A stretch of 64,000 bases of DNA, from positions 28,810,358 through 28,874,357 of the forward strand of contig OY987244.1 of the NCBI GenBank assembly GCA_963920765.1. The letters run 5' to 3'. A model generated the notes under the pieces. That model searched no databases and was not told where the DNA came from. It worked only from the letters and a program-made list of their open reading frames with translations. The first letter of the stretch is position 1, and every line of letters starts with the position of its first letter. A program made the position numbers and the translations under genes. Of the stretch, positions 34,600 to 46,458 are shown one piece after another. Source of the stretch: Ulota crispa (Eukaryota; Streptophyta; Bryopsida; Orthotrichales; Orthotrichaceae).

Positions 34600-35850
34600 C
34601 TCTTCCAAAGCTTACGCATTGTGCATTGTCCAATGAAGCAGTTGCTATAACTCAAAGTGGACTAGCGTGGATGTCTTGAAACTCCTCCGCTTTGATAGGG
34701 GCAAACTTTAGGGTCTGCCGATTCAAGGCATGTAGCACAAAAGGGGGCGGCAAGAGAGTGGGGCTTGGACATGTTTGCGGCGCCATCATCATTGGGAGCT
34801 ACTGTGATGCCTCTTCTTGTAATCCCATCGCCAATTCTTGTGCGGCCTTATGTCGCTCCCTATCTTTGCATTTCACACGACTCTTATATGCCGGAGAGTG
34901 GTGGCCTAGCCTGCCTTGTGTTGCTTAGCGGGCCGCATCCTTCAGAAGTGGTTGGCTGCTCATCCTCGTCTAGCCACAACGTTGTTGCAATTGAAAATAA
35001 CTTGCCCAAGAAATCTTGTCTTTTACGCCAACCCAAAATGTATGCAATGTTGCTATAAAAAAACCTCTAAAATGTCTGGCCTTCACAACTGCCGGCATGC
35101 AATGGATGGACTCTTGCAGCGCGGAAGCTCTAGCAAGTGATGATCATCTAGCAAATTCACAATACGCACTATCTGACTGTTAGTAGTGTGTATGCTAGCA
35201 AGCCAAGCATGAAGCTCTACCGCTTGCAGAAAATGAAATATAGGGAATTGGCAACACAAACCCTCATCTAAATCAGCCATGGCAGTGCTCACTCATTGAA
35301 GAGGATAAGTACGCTTTGAAGAGCATAAGCACTAGCTTGTAATGAAACAAACAAGAGGGAGGGTGCCCAAGAGAACTACTTCGTGATTTGATTACACGTC
35401 AGCCGTTGTTGCTAGCCCACAGATTGCGACACTGCCGCCTCCACGCCCTTCTTGCAGTTGTTGCCATCGCCAGCAATCACGCCTAGCACCGAATTCACCC
35501 ATGAAGGTACGCAAATTGTGAGCCTCGATTGCCCTCCCCCAAAAATCCACTATCCCTAATGAATTATCCTCCCAATCAAGGGGCTCCACAAAATGAGCAA
35601 CCCTCACCCTGCTTTGTACTTTGTAGGATCCGATGCCTCTCAGCAACGACCACCTAAAATCCCAAGAGGCAGATTTGAGTACTCACACGTCGTGGCTAGT
35701 AAGGGGCTGCATAGTATTCCTTTGGCAAGGGCGGCGCGTGAAAGGAGAAGGGATTATAATCAAAAAAAGTTCCTGGCGAGAAAGCACTGTCCCATCCATA
35801 GGACTAAAGATGTCCCAACTATCATTTTTTGAGAGCCCTAGCTTGTAGCC
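34600..35850 (-). pseudogene. Decayed coding-like DNA next to the piggyBac-type fossil
   Basis: The minus strand has several protein-like segments broken by stops: GIVDFWGRAIEAHNLR with MGEFGARRDCW (about 35540-35450), a 69-codon frame with ATG (35292-35083) containing FLQAVELHAWLASI, and a charged segment KDRERHKAAQELAMGLQEEA (about 34870-34810). I do not recognise the family. The shared strand and position suggest a second gene of the same transposon or a separate older element, but this is inference from composition only. Confidence 0.35.
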
Positions 35851-36170
35851 CAAGGAAAATCCAAGCTAGCAAGGCCCTCCACCAATAACCCATGAACCCT
35901 GCCGGCACTATTTCAAGTATCCAAATTCAATGACACGTTGGATTGAAAATCATGTTAAACCATCTGACTTAGCACTAGAAGCCCCATAAGTCTATAGTTG
36001 GATTTTTTTGCCAATCCTATCCTCAATTTTCCACCATTGAACTTTGCATTTGGGTCAGGATAGATCATGTCCCCAGGGTTGTTTTTGGGGTTAACTCCTC
36101 CACAAGTTTGAAATAGTCTATTGTAAGTGCTAGATTGGGGTGGATTTTTTTCATTAAAAGGAGTGTTTAG

Positions 36171-36313
36171 AACATTATACACTAGTAAATAATTGTGTTG
36201 AAGCCAACATAAACTACATGATATTTTCATGCTTCTAACTCAAAGATTTGTGTTAAAAGCATGAAAAAATCATATAATTTATGTTGATTTCAACACAATG
36301 TTCTACGTAGAAC
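36171..36313. repeat. 143-bp foldback element
   Basis: The arms are inverse over about 55 bp (TTGTGTTGAAGCCAACATAA at left, TTATGTTGATTTCAACACAA at right), with GAACATT motifs outside each arm. It has no coding sequence. Confidence 0.75.
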
Positions 36314-36558
36314 ATTCAAAATTTGGTTGCCAAAACTCCTTCAATGTAAAAGTTGCCACCACAGATACCCAGTCCGTGGAAAAAGGAGGCACTTCTTCTC
36401 ACAAAGTGTGAGACCACTTTAGGAGTGGAAGTTATGAGCGCATGTGGAACTTACCAAGTGCCAGCAGTAATTGCCTCGGAAGCTGCTGTAAAAATGATAA
36501 CTGAATGAGAAAACAACTACACTGGTATGAACCAGCGATCTTTAGGGACTGTTCACAC

Positions 36559-36888
36559 TAAGGTAGAAGGCTCGAAAACCGACCATCTAAGGGCTGAAAC
36601 TGAATTTTGGGGAGGTAGAACTTCTTCAAATATTTTTCAGTAAAATTTCCTTGAAAGACAAGAAGGATTGATATCTAACTCAAGTTGTTTCATATTTTTT
36701 GGAGTTTTGTAGAATTAGTTATGAAATTTTGAAGTGGAAAGGTCATAGGGCTCTAAAATGGTGCACCTTCTCAAATTTACACAATTTGTGCATTTTGGAT
36801 ATTTATGAAAAAATGCATGTACAGATTGAGAACATTTTGGAGGGTGATGGATTTTAGAGCCTGGACGGTTTTCAAGCCTTCTACCTTA
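36559..36888. mobile_element. MITE, TIR TAAGGTAGAAGGCT
   Basis: The left end is TAAGGTAGAAGGCTCGAAAA and the right end is the inverse TTTTCAAGCCTTCTACCTTA. The interior is shared with 51525-51919 (for example AAGGGCTGAAACTGAATTTT). Confidence 0.85.
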
Positions 36889-37266
36889 CGATCCACGTCC
36901 CATTCTGCATGTCCCATTGCAACGCCATATCTCACTTTTGTTGGGTTATTAATGGCAAAAAATGAGTACCAAAGAAAGTCATAAATAATTTATGCAAAAA
37001 CGTTGGTAGGATTTGGGCTGAAAGTTGGGTCTAGTAAAATGGTCCACCCAAATCTTGAGTGAAGTTCCACTTTCTTTGACACCAAAACTTGCAAAACGTG
37101 TTTCCATATAAGTAAGCAATTGGGATGTGGGACTTGGGACATAGTGTGAGGCACCAAATACCAACTTTTAGCTCTATAGCTACCAAATCCTTAGATTCTA
37201 GTGGGACTTGGGACATGAGACATAATGCAAACCGCCCCCTAAAACATTGACTAAAAATTTGGAAGA

Positions 37267-37737
37267 TAAGGTAGGAGCACCTTAAATGGACATGATTTGT
37301 TTATGGACACTTATAAAACAGCCTGTATCATATCCACAAGTTGGGCAAACAGGACACAAACTTCGGGTATGAGATCCAGCAGTTGGGCAAATGGGACACA
37401 AACCATGGGTATGAGCGGTCACAGTGATCATTTTAAGCATTAAAGTGATCTATTCTCGGACTTTTGTGTTCACTCATTTGATCTTCTCTCTGTTTGTTTT
37501 CCCAAAACTCATGACCAATTTACAACATATCTAGGGTTCACAATAGGTGTATTTACAACCTTGTTTTCAAAAATTCATATTTTATTCATAAAATTGCAAA
37601 ATAATATGAAGACAATTTTCTGCCCATCTTGCCCATCTGTGCCCATTTCCTAATAGAAATTTGTATTCAAAATCTCAATGCACCTTCTTCTTGGATTGAT
37701 TTAACAAAAGTATCTATTTAAGGTGCTCCTACCTTAT
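37267..37737. mobile_element. MITE, TIR AAGGTAGGAGCACC
   Basis: The left end is TAAGGTAGGAGCACCTTAAA and the right end is its inverse TTTAAGGTGCTCCTACCTTA. It is related to 61868-62252. Confidence 0.85.
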
Positions 37738-38149
37738 CTACCAAAAAATTTATGAACCTCGGAAATATGTGAACCTATTGAAGTTTTTAGGCTTTTTAGC
37801 AGTGTTTTTAGACCACTTGAGCTAAAAGTGAAAATCATACTTGGAATCACTGGTGTGAACAGCACCCCCCCTGGAAAGCGGCCCTCAGCACCAGCATTCA
37901 TGCACCCAAATGTCGTACTGACAACGGGAGATTCGAACATAGAATCTTGGGCAGTGGTTCATTCGAAAAAAGCATCTCAACTGCAATCATGCAAGCTCTC
38001 CGTTCTCGTGTAGTCTCTCACACTCTCACACCACCGATCTCGTCCTTGCTTTGTCAGTCGTTGCTCTACTACCGATGCATTCTCCGCTCGGATGCGACCT
38101 TGCAGCAGCAGCCATGCGCCTCTGCCCTTGCGGTGGGCAGTGAGCAACC

Positions 38150-41100
38150 ATGGCCACAACCACGCCCAGATCGTCTCGTGCACTCCGTTTCCAGGTCAAA
38201 GCAACCGGCATTGTGCTCTTCCTCCTCGTGGCCAGCCTCCATTCTTGGTTGACAACCTTGGAGAATCCGAATGGAGTGCGCAGGAGTTTGCTGGAAGCTG
38301 TCGATCCGACAGAAGGAGTTCAGGATGACTATGCAACCAGGTATTGGATCGTTTCACCTTTTTTTCCTTGGTTATTGTTTTTAGGGTTTCGGGTTTTGGT
38401 CGGTGAAAATGGCTACGAGTGTGGACTGGTATGGAAACGAGAAGCGATGAGGGAGGTTTGAGCTGGGCTTATCTGGAATCATGCGAATCGAAAGCGTTTC
38501 TTGTCTGTTTTGGATTCGTTGTTTTCTGATTAATTGGGCTTACGGATAAATTATGCTCCTTTTCCGTTCAAATTGAAATTTTTGTGCTTGATTTTGAAAA
38601 ACATGAGTGATAAAGTGTTGAAAAAAAGGTTATGAAAATGTGCTTCTAGTGAACTATAATGTGCATCCCTATTTAATTTTCATTGAAATTAGAGCAATTG
38701 AAGGTGTGTGCGGTGAGTATGAGTTATATTGAGGATGTTGCTGGGTCACATCTTGTGATTGATGGTTTTTTTCTGGATTCTAGTCAAAATGGGCTTCTTG
38801 CAAATTATGGATTGTGTTTTGCTTTTCAACAATGAGATTGCAATGGCCGATTGAAGTTTGATACATACTCCCTCTGTCCCTCTGAAAACGTCCTAAAAGC
38901 TTCCTTGTGAAGGATTAACTGTGTTTTTAGTCTTTCTGCTAGTGACACATGCATTCCAAAATCAATATATCATCTACCAAATGTATGCAAAATCTACAGC
39001 TTTAATGTCGCCGTTTGAACACCCAATTTCTACACAAAAAGTATCGTATTTGTGCATGCTGCTGCTAGCTCCTCATTATTGATGATCCAAAGATTAGTAG
39101 CAACAATGGTACCTCATATGGGCAAGGCCAAGCTTGCTAGGAGAGGAATGCTCCCTAATCTCTTAACTGGATCATTGAACGTAAACGCTTTCTTGGCGTT
39201 TGAAATTAGCAAATGGGAGCTTTTTATTGGTACAAGAAATGTGTCTGATTTGGAGCTTTTTACAGGGACAGCGGGAATGCATAGGTTTCAGCGACTTTTT
39301 GTATCCGGAGCTTTAGTTTTCTGAGTATTTGGTTAGTGGCATGTCAAGCAAAAGTGTGCTTGTGAGGATGTCATGCACACAACAGGGGGATTGCTAGAGA
39401 GGTCAGGTAGTAAGGTAGGTAGCTTGAAAACCGTCACTTTTAAGGGCTAGTTGGATTTTTCATGGTCTTCGCAAGACAGGAAGATTTTAAGATCAACAAA
39501 CCAAAATAGATGTCAAATGTAACACAATATTTTTCATATTTTTTTGAAGCATTATTGAATCATTCATGAATTTTCAAAGTTTTCTTGTAATAGACACCTA
39601 TTTGTGACTCTAGGTCTTCCAAAATCAGTCCCCTTGCACCTTGTAAAGGGATAGGTGAAATGGCTCGTGCAAAAGAAGATGTCTTTTTTTTCTGTCCACT
39701 CAATGGCTGAAGAGAGTCCATTTAAGGACCACTACACATCCATTCTTGAGCTAATTATAGGGACGCTTTAGGTGAGAGGGTTGCAATTAGAGCAGACTAC
39801 CTTAGGGTATGTTCACACTTGATGTTAGAAGGGGTATTAGCAATATGAACTTAGTCCAAAGGTGTGTTCAAATACATCTAATTTTCCTTTGCTACTACCA
39901 CTTTTAACAACAAGTGTGAACATACCCTTAGCCATGGTGAATCCTGTGTTTTGTTCTGATATCCAAAGCTATGGATGTGCAGGGAATGTGCAAGTGTGAC
40001 AAGCGAGGCTCCACTGGTGCGATGTGAAATGGCGAGGAAGTATTGCGCGGAGGACAGCGGGCGAAGCCTGGTGAACTACCTGGTCCTCCATTTCTGTGCA
40101 ATGGGAGGAGCGAAGTGGATATCGGTGCCCGTGCTAAGTGCCATCCTACTGCTCGCCTTTTACATCTTAGCCGAAACAGCCGAGAGCTACTTTTCACCAG
40201 TGGTCCGTCGACTGGTGGAACTTTTAGGAATGACACCAAGCATGGGCGGAGTGACATTACTTGCTCTCGGCAACGGAGCTCCGGATATCTTCGCCTCCAT
40301 GGCGGCAATCGGAGGTGACAACTCAAGGATTGGCCTTGGTGCCATTCTGAGTGCAGGCACATTCGTGTCCGCCTTTGTGGTGGGATCAGTGGCGCTGGCA
40401 TCCGCGCCCTTCTCCTTGCAGCCCATGCCATTCATCCGTGACGTGTCGTTCTACCTTGGCGCTGTGTGCCTTCTCTTCATCATCTACCTGAAAGGCGAGA
40501 TTGTGTTTTGGCAAGCTGTAGGGATGGTCTCGTTCTACGTCGTCTTTGTCGTTGTGGTACTTTGCACCGACAAAAAAACAGAGGTGGAATCTGTTTCCAC
40601 AGCACCGAAAGGTGACGTGTCTAACACTGGCTTTGAATCCAATGGTGACACTAAAGGTTCTGGTACTGAAGGCATGTCTGACGACGACACTGTGACTGTT
40701 AACATCTCATCGTTCCAAATCGGAGAGCCTGTGAAAGTGGAGTCTGAAGCAGATGGTGCATTTGGGAAGAAACATTGGGACTTAATCTTGAGCCACGTGA
40801 GGCAGTTGTCCCAGTTCTTCCCATCAGAAGAGGTATGCTTGTAACTCTCATTTCCAGCGTAATGACGAGCTTGGTACTCATGGTACTCCCTCTGTCCCTC
40901 TAAAAACGTCCAAAAAGCTTCCTTGCAAAAGACTAACTGTCTTTTTAGTCTTTGTGCCACTGACACATGCATTCTAGAATCAATACATCATCTACAAAAT
41001 GGATGTAATGTCTCTAGCTTTGATGTTGCCGTTTAAGCACCCAAATTCCATGCAAAAAGTACCATATTTGTGCATGCTACTAAGATCATCAGCAACAATG

Positions 41101-42108
41101 GTACCTCATATGGGCAAGGCCAAGCTTGCTCGGAGAGGAACGCTCTCTGCCCCCATGAGATCATTGAACATGGCAAACGCTTTCTCAGAGTTTGAAATCA
41201 GCAAAAGGGAGCTTTTTAGTGGTACAAGAAATATGTCTGATTTGGAGCTTTTTAGAGGAACAGAGGGAGTATGATATAGAAGGTGAGTGGGTTGGTTCTT
41301 ATAGACGGTTTACTCTGTTTTTTGGCAGGTGATAATGATACTAAACATGCCAGTCTCGGTACTGCTGAAGTCCACAATACCTGAAATCGAGCCAGCGAAA
41401 TGGAGCAGGAACTACGGAACGGCGAACGTGGTGCTATGCCCGCTGCTGATGCTGTACATGTTCACCTCGGTAGTGTCGCTCAACCGCCACATAGTCTTTC
41501 TGGCTCCCTCCTTGCGGCTGCCTATATGGGTGCTCATACTGTTGCAGGGAGCGTTCATGGGAGCCGCGTATTACTTAGCCGTGAAACGACCTCCTGCGTC
41601 AGGCCAATTGCTTGCAGTAGCTGTAGCATTCATCATGAGTGTGTTTTGGATATCGGTTATAGCCGGGGAGCTCCTTGGCTGCCTGGTAGCACTGGGTATC
41701 ATTCTCGGCGTGTCACCGGCATTGTTGGGATTGACAGTGCTCGCTTGGGGGAACTCCGTGGGCGATCTCGTGGCGGATGTTGCGGTTGCTAGGGTTGGCC
41801 AGCCCGCCATGGCTGTGGCTGGTTGCTTTGCAGGGCCGATGTTCAACATGCTGGTTGGGTTGGGGTCTGCGTTGTGCTTACGAACTGCTAAAGACTTCCC
41901 AGTGGGGTACCGGTTAGATCACCACCCTGGAATCCTGGTGGCTTTTGGATTCCTCTCCCTCAACCTGCTCGGGACCCTTTCTGTTGTGTCGTCTTCAAAG
42001 TTCCAGTTGACTCGCCTTTGGGGGAAGTGCTTGATCGGGTGGTACATCGTTTTCATGGTGGTCAGTGTCGTGGTGGCCCAGATGGTTTCCATGGGGAGCT
42101 CAGATTGA
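38150..42108 (+). CDS. CCX: Cation/calcium exchanger (CCX / NCKX6-like), 606 aa, 3 exons
   Basis: A membrane exchanger of the Ca2+/cation antiporter superfamily, CCX branch. Exons: 38150-38340, 39983-40832, 41329-42108 (1821 nt; GT-AG, in frame). The start ATG has a strong context (AACCATGGC). Exon 1 encodes a hydrophobic signal-anchor-like segment (about residues 17-35). The first alpha repeat has GMTPSMGGVTLLALGNGAPD (146-165); the second has GVSPALLGLTVLAW followed by GNSVGD (488-493). GNGAPD plus GNSxGD is the signature separating CCX from CAX and NCX proteins. Each half has about five or six hydrophobic segments. The central loop (about residues 260-335) is acidic and Ser/Thr-rich, as expected for the cytosolic loop. 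Cations likely include K+, Na+, Ca2+ or Mn2+, as in Arabidopsis CCX proteins; the specificity and membrane cannot be read from the sequence. Both introns carry MITEs. Confidence 0.93.
38868..39277 (+). mobile_element. Stowaway-like MITE in CCX intron 1
   Basis: TA precedes the left TIR CTCCCTCTGTCCCTCTGAAA. The right end (AGGGACAGCGGGAATG) is a mutated TIR. The interior is the same as 40886-41269. Confidence 0.85.
39411..39801. mobile_element. MITE, TIR TAAGGTAG..., CCX intron 1
   Basis: It starts TAAGGTAGGTAGCTTGAAAA and ends AGAGCAGACTACC. The interior is homologous to 61424-61813 in reverse orientation (GGACGCTTTAGGTGAGAGGG). It directly adjoins the small MITE at 39805. Confidence 0.75.
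39805..39927 (+). mobile_element. 123-bp MITE, TIR GGGTATGTTCACACTT, TTA target
   Basis: TTA flanks both sides (39802-39804, 39928-39930). Ends are GGGTATGTTCACACTTGATG and AAGTGTGAACATACCC. Its 3' end lies about 55 bases before the exon 2 acceptor of CCX. Related copies: 57057-57169, 61295-61415 and, diverged, 16305-16415. Confidence 0.88.
40886..41269 (+). mobile_element. Intact Stowaway-like MITE filling CCX intron 2
   Basis: TA flanks both sides (40884-40885, 41270-41271). The TIRs are CTCCCTCTGTCCCTCTAAAA and TTTTAGAGGAACAGAGGGAG, about 21 bp with one mismatch. The 384-bp element makes up over three quarters of the 496-bp intron. Confidence 0.92.
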
Positions 42109-42131
42109 GTGTCGTTCCCGTATTAGCCTTA

Positions 42132-42443
42132 GAGCATCTCCACCGGTGCCTCAAACACGCTAAATGCTCTGGGCCCTCTCAAAACCCTCTCAAGACATTT
42201 TGTCCTACTGTTTCTAGCAAGTTTCTAGCAAGGGCCCTTCAAGACACTATTCATCACTACTCATCTTAAGTTTAGTGAACTTTATCCTCTACTTTTCTTG
42301 ATAAGTGGTCAAGCGATTATTTATGGGGCGTGTTGAAGTGCAAGGCCGCCTTTTTGACAAGCATGGGTGGAGATCAAGGAGCTTGAGGGCCCTTCAGAAA
42401 TAGATGGAAAACTTTGAACGTGCCAGGACCGGTGGAGATGCTC
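42132..42443. mobile_element. Harbinger-like MITE right after the CCX stop codon
   Basis: It begins 24 bases after the stop, preceded by TTA (42129-42131). Ends are GAGCATCTCCACCGGTG and ACCGGTGGAGATGCTC, followed by TTG. The interior matches 11778-12088 and 46800-47091. It almost certainly lies in the CCX 3' UTR. Confidence 0.88.
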
Positions 42444-44641
42444 TTGGTTTTTTGGGACAAAAACCCCCTGTAGACGTCTAAAAGAAAGAAATTGTGCAGT
42501 TACTGAGGGCGCTGTCCATGATTGTTTTCCATCCTTTATATTGAGAGGCTGCTATTATTCAACTGTTATCTTATTCTGGCGTTCATCCTGTCTTCCTTCA
42601 TGGAGAGCGTCCCATTGACTCCGAAACAATATGGTGAGCTATCAAACTTATATTCTGGGAGTTCCAAATGTATCTCTTAGTTAGACAAATTGTTAGGTGT
42701 TCTGAGTTCGTTCGAAGAAGCAGAACAGAGTTTTGGACTAATTTCTGGGTTTTTCATTTTGTGCAGATACTTTATCCCTTTATATACTTGCCTCTTTCAA
42801 TAGCAAGCTGAATTGCTATAGATCGAATTTAACAACCTTTGCTCTTCCACCATGTAAGTTATTCGTCTTAGTTTCACAAAGTTTTCAGAAATAGTCACAA
42901 CTTGCTCTTGTGATATGAGGTGGCAGCTTCTTGTAAGATTTATACCTGATTAATTCAGCTTTCTCGTTCATGCCTTCGAATATGCTTAACTGTGGGGTTT
43001 CCTTTTACAGTGGAATGCTCTTTAAGGTGGAGGATACTATATTTGCGAACCATAATGAACGAGTGTGCTTTCGATGAGAATTCAGTGTAAAATTCTTTGA
43101 ATTTATTACTTTGGGTACAAGGTCCAGACTCTCGGGATCAAAAAATTTATACCATATGTATGATGATTTTTTATTGAATTAAAAAGCGGTAACAGGGGTC
43201 ATTTGTAGGAGTCCACTCTTGTTACACCTGTTCTCCAGTTTTTTTTGTTTTTTTTTTTCTGTTTTCTATGAGCTCAATCTTCTTTCAACTCATAAATTGC
43301 AATTTCTGTGCAGCTTTCACAAGACAATTGGTTATAGCAAATCTCTGGCATCTGAGAGCCTTGAAGAACCACCACAACCCTATGGTAGATAAATCTCACT
43401 GCGGTAGTGTTTGTCTTCCTCTGGTTATATTTGTGGCTCCTTAGACTTGAATCCTAATCAAATTGGAGTTAGTCCAGCAAAACTGGAGTTTTAATTGATA
43501 TTATTGGTGGTGAAGCGTATTTTCTTGCCAAAATGAACCACCAAGGTCCCGTAGGGACGTGTTGTGGTTTAGAGTTTAGTACGTGTTCCATTGAAGCTAT
43601 TTGGCAACTTCATTGGGTCCATGCAATGGGTTTGGAGTAGACTTAGGCACCTACAGCCTTGGCAAGGTGCTTATCACCACAGTACACCAAAGTATGGTGG
43701 GGTCAAATGATCTTGTTATCACATGGGGACTTTAGAATTTCTTGGGGAAAGGAATGTGTTTATTCCTTACAAGGTCTACCTTCTAATGGAGGCATCAAGA
43801 ATGGAATTTGCCATCTAGGCCCATGAGGTTTAAATAGTTGAAGTATTCCCAATAGACATTTCATTTATGCTAGGCTTTCAAATTAGAGTTAACCTTATTG
43901 CAATAGACTCCATTTTTGAGGAATGTTCCAATTTGATTTAAATTCATGTTATAATTGCCAATTAGAAAAGCTCTCAAATGCCTTCATAATACATGCTGTG
44001 TTTTGGAGAATTAAGCTTTACCAATATTTTTGTTATTGGCTCTTACAGTGGCAGTCCGTGGCTATACATTAGGGGGTTCAAATATGGCATTCCACACCAA
44101 TTTTGTTCACGTGAATAAGATTTGTGAACAACTTGACCAAGTCACTCTGTGAATGAGCCATGACAATCTCCTGAGGTTGTGATTGCATATTCACTGGTGA
44201 ATAACCATTCGCTCACTGTTTATTTGAGATATTTGAACCCCCCCTATTGTGTGGTAAATGGCATAGAAGTGTTATTAGTTCTTTAGAGAAACTTTGGTTT
44301 GGTTTTAAGGCTTGGTTCAAACTAGCAACTTGATGAAACAAGAAAAGTGGCACTCTATCTAGTCTTTCATCCTCCAAAGCACTTCCTCGTCATCCAAGAG
44401 TGTTGGAGAAAAAAGTTGCTACAAAGCAGGAATGTCCATCTACTAAACAAATTTGGAACCACCCTCATAGCAAGCCTCAAAACTCCACTATCTTGTGTAC
44501 TTATGTGGCTATATTGATTGGTGACATGCCAAGTTAAAGTATTGAACAAACCCTAAGTGTGAACACTTTAGTGGACAAAATCAATAGTGCAATCAATAAG
44601 ATTTGTGATAGTTTTGTCCAGCTACTAGTGTGATCCAGGCC
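42444..44641. other. CCX downstream region and spacer
   Basis: The first several hundred bases may be CCX 3' UTR. Several pyrimidine-rich runs before AG (near 43010 and 43310) look like splice acceptors, but no open frame is preserved between them, so a spliced 3' UTR or a non-coding transcript is only a possibility. From about 43440 on I see AT-rich DNA without assigned content. Confidence 0.35.
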
Positions 44642-44644
44642 TAA

Positions 44645-44803
44645 GGGCCTCCTTGCATGTGAGGGGGCTGGCCAGAAAAGTTAAAATTAGCAAACCAATA
44701 ATTGGTCGAATTGGTGTTCAAAAAATTGAAATTCAGATCCGACCGATTATCAGTGCGCTAATTTTAGATCTACCGGCCATCCCCTTCACATGGAAGGAGG
44801 CCC
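44645..44803. mobile_element. 159-bp Tourist-like MITE, TAA target
   Basis: TAA flanks both sides (44642-44644, 44804-44806). Ends are GGGCCTCCTTGCATGTGAGG and the near-inverse CATGGAAGGAGGCCC. The TIR extends through GGGGCTGGCC / GGCCATCCCC and on to AAAATTAGC / GCTAATTTT. Confidence 0.85.
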
Positions 44804-45195
44804 TAAGTGTGATTTGGGTGAATTTCATCCAAACAACTGTTTGTAGGTTCTTGAGTTATTATTTTAATGGTTGTTTTATATATATAAACAAAATCGTATT
44901 TGTAAACGTTTTGTAGTTCAAAGAATATAATCTTGTTTCACCTCGCCTATTCTAGGTCAAAAGACGTCCCATTAAAAATGATTCTCGAGAGTTGGAAAGA
45001 TAAAATTCTGAAAAAATTATCACAAGTAGAGGCAAATGGAATAATTGTGCTAGAAATTAAGCTGTTTGTACAAACTATTGTTTTTAAATCCATTTGCAAT
45101 TTGATGGAGCAACTAGATTTGATTTCAAGTTTTATTAATCAATATTAGCAAGTTCAATTGTAGATTCGAGTGCATGATTGTTATCTATGGTCTTA

Positions 45196-45507
45196 AGGTA
45201 TGTACACCCATAAACGTTAGTGTCCCCATAATCGTCACCTCTAAAATTTTGGAAAATCTGTGGAAGTGAATAGATGTAATGATAAGAATATACAATATGT
45301 GAACATGAAATCTTGAAAGTGGTTATGGGTGCAATGGCAATTCACTCTTTAAAAATTCATAACTTATTCTCACAGTATCCAAGTAATACATTCAAAAGTG
45401 CAAACTCATTATTTTTCTGTTCCTAATAGGATCCTATAATTTGCTAGCTGCTTATTGATACTCATCATGTTCAAAACCCTTAATTTGCGCTTATGGGTGT
45501 ACATACC
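45196..45507. mobile_element. MITE, TIR AGGTATGTACACCCATAA, TTA target
   Basis: It is preceded by TTA (45193-45195). Ends are AGGTATGTACACCCATAA and TTATGGGTGTACATACC, followed by TTA. About 40 bp separate it from the next element (45553). Confidence 0.85.
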
Positions 45508-45552
45508 TTAGTTGAAGACATTTATTGGAAATGTGTTTGATTTTTCTCTTAA

Positions 45553-46458
45553 CCCTTTAACAACCACACCCATTTTCACAAAATCCACTGAAAACAAGGG
45601 CTGTAACCTTAGATTTGGAATTGACTCAAATATGGACCCATTTTTAGTAATCCAACTATACAAATGGGAAGTACACCTTGTTTGTTGTAAAGCACTAAAA
45701 TTTCAGCTAGATCTATCGTTGGAGGTGAAATTGTATAATGATTGATTGAGCCATATGCGGAAAATCTCTTGTGTTTTATTCTTGTTTAGTTTTGAATGTT
45801 AACCTTTCATGCAAGCTTTGATTGAGAAGAGCTTTACATTTCTAGAAAGCAGGGTTTCCCACCTTTCCAACAAGACTAGTTTCACACAAAATAGGCAAAA
45901 ATAGCAATCACAAGGTGTAGTTAAGTGGACAAAAGGGTCAAAAAACCCACTTTCTTTGCTACCCTAAAACAGTTCTACAAGAAATTTGATAATTATTTTG
46001 GAAAATCCAATTGGTGAAAACAATCAAGAATAGGCCTTAAATGTAGGATGACAAATTTTAAAGCCAAAATGACAAGAACATTTCAGTAAATTTTCAAATA
46101 CTACAATTATACTACTATTGTATATGAAAACAATACTAACATATTTCTTAAGCAATTTGAAATTTTTTAGAATTGTGCAATTGAAATTTGACATTCTTCT
46201 TGCATACTTGATGTATTGTGTTGTTGCTTTGATCCATCTTTGATAAAAATTGGATACGTATTTTGAAGCCATGCCATATAAACACCATTATTTATCAACT
46301 CACATACCCAATTGCATTGTTATTTTTTTAGATGGATGCAAAATTCTTGTGATCATATGCATACCTCAAGACCAAATTCCAAATTATTGAGTGATTTCAA
46401 CCTACAAGCCAAAAACCACTCCCAGCAACCAAAATATGGTCGCGTGGTCCTTAAAGGG
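45553..46458. mobile_element. 906-bp TTAA-flanked piggyBac-like non-autonomous element
   Basis: Exact TTAA flanks (45549-45552 and 46459-46462). The left end is CCCTTTAACAACCACACC; the right end is CGCGTGGTCCTTAAAGGG, whose inverse CCCTTTAAGGACCACGCG matches at most positions. CCC termini on a TTAA target are the piggyBac hallmark. The interior is AT-rich without a transposase. Confidence 0.82.

Noticed and set aside
40999-41274. 91-codon + frame in CCX intron 2 (and the similar frame at 39052-39324)
   Set aside because: Both lie wholly inside Stowaway-like MITE copies, and the frame is not preserved between copies.
44653-44916. 87-codon + frame near 44.7 kb
   Set aside because: Its first half is the 159-bp MITE at 44645-44803 and the rest is AT-rich spacer.
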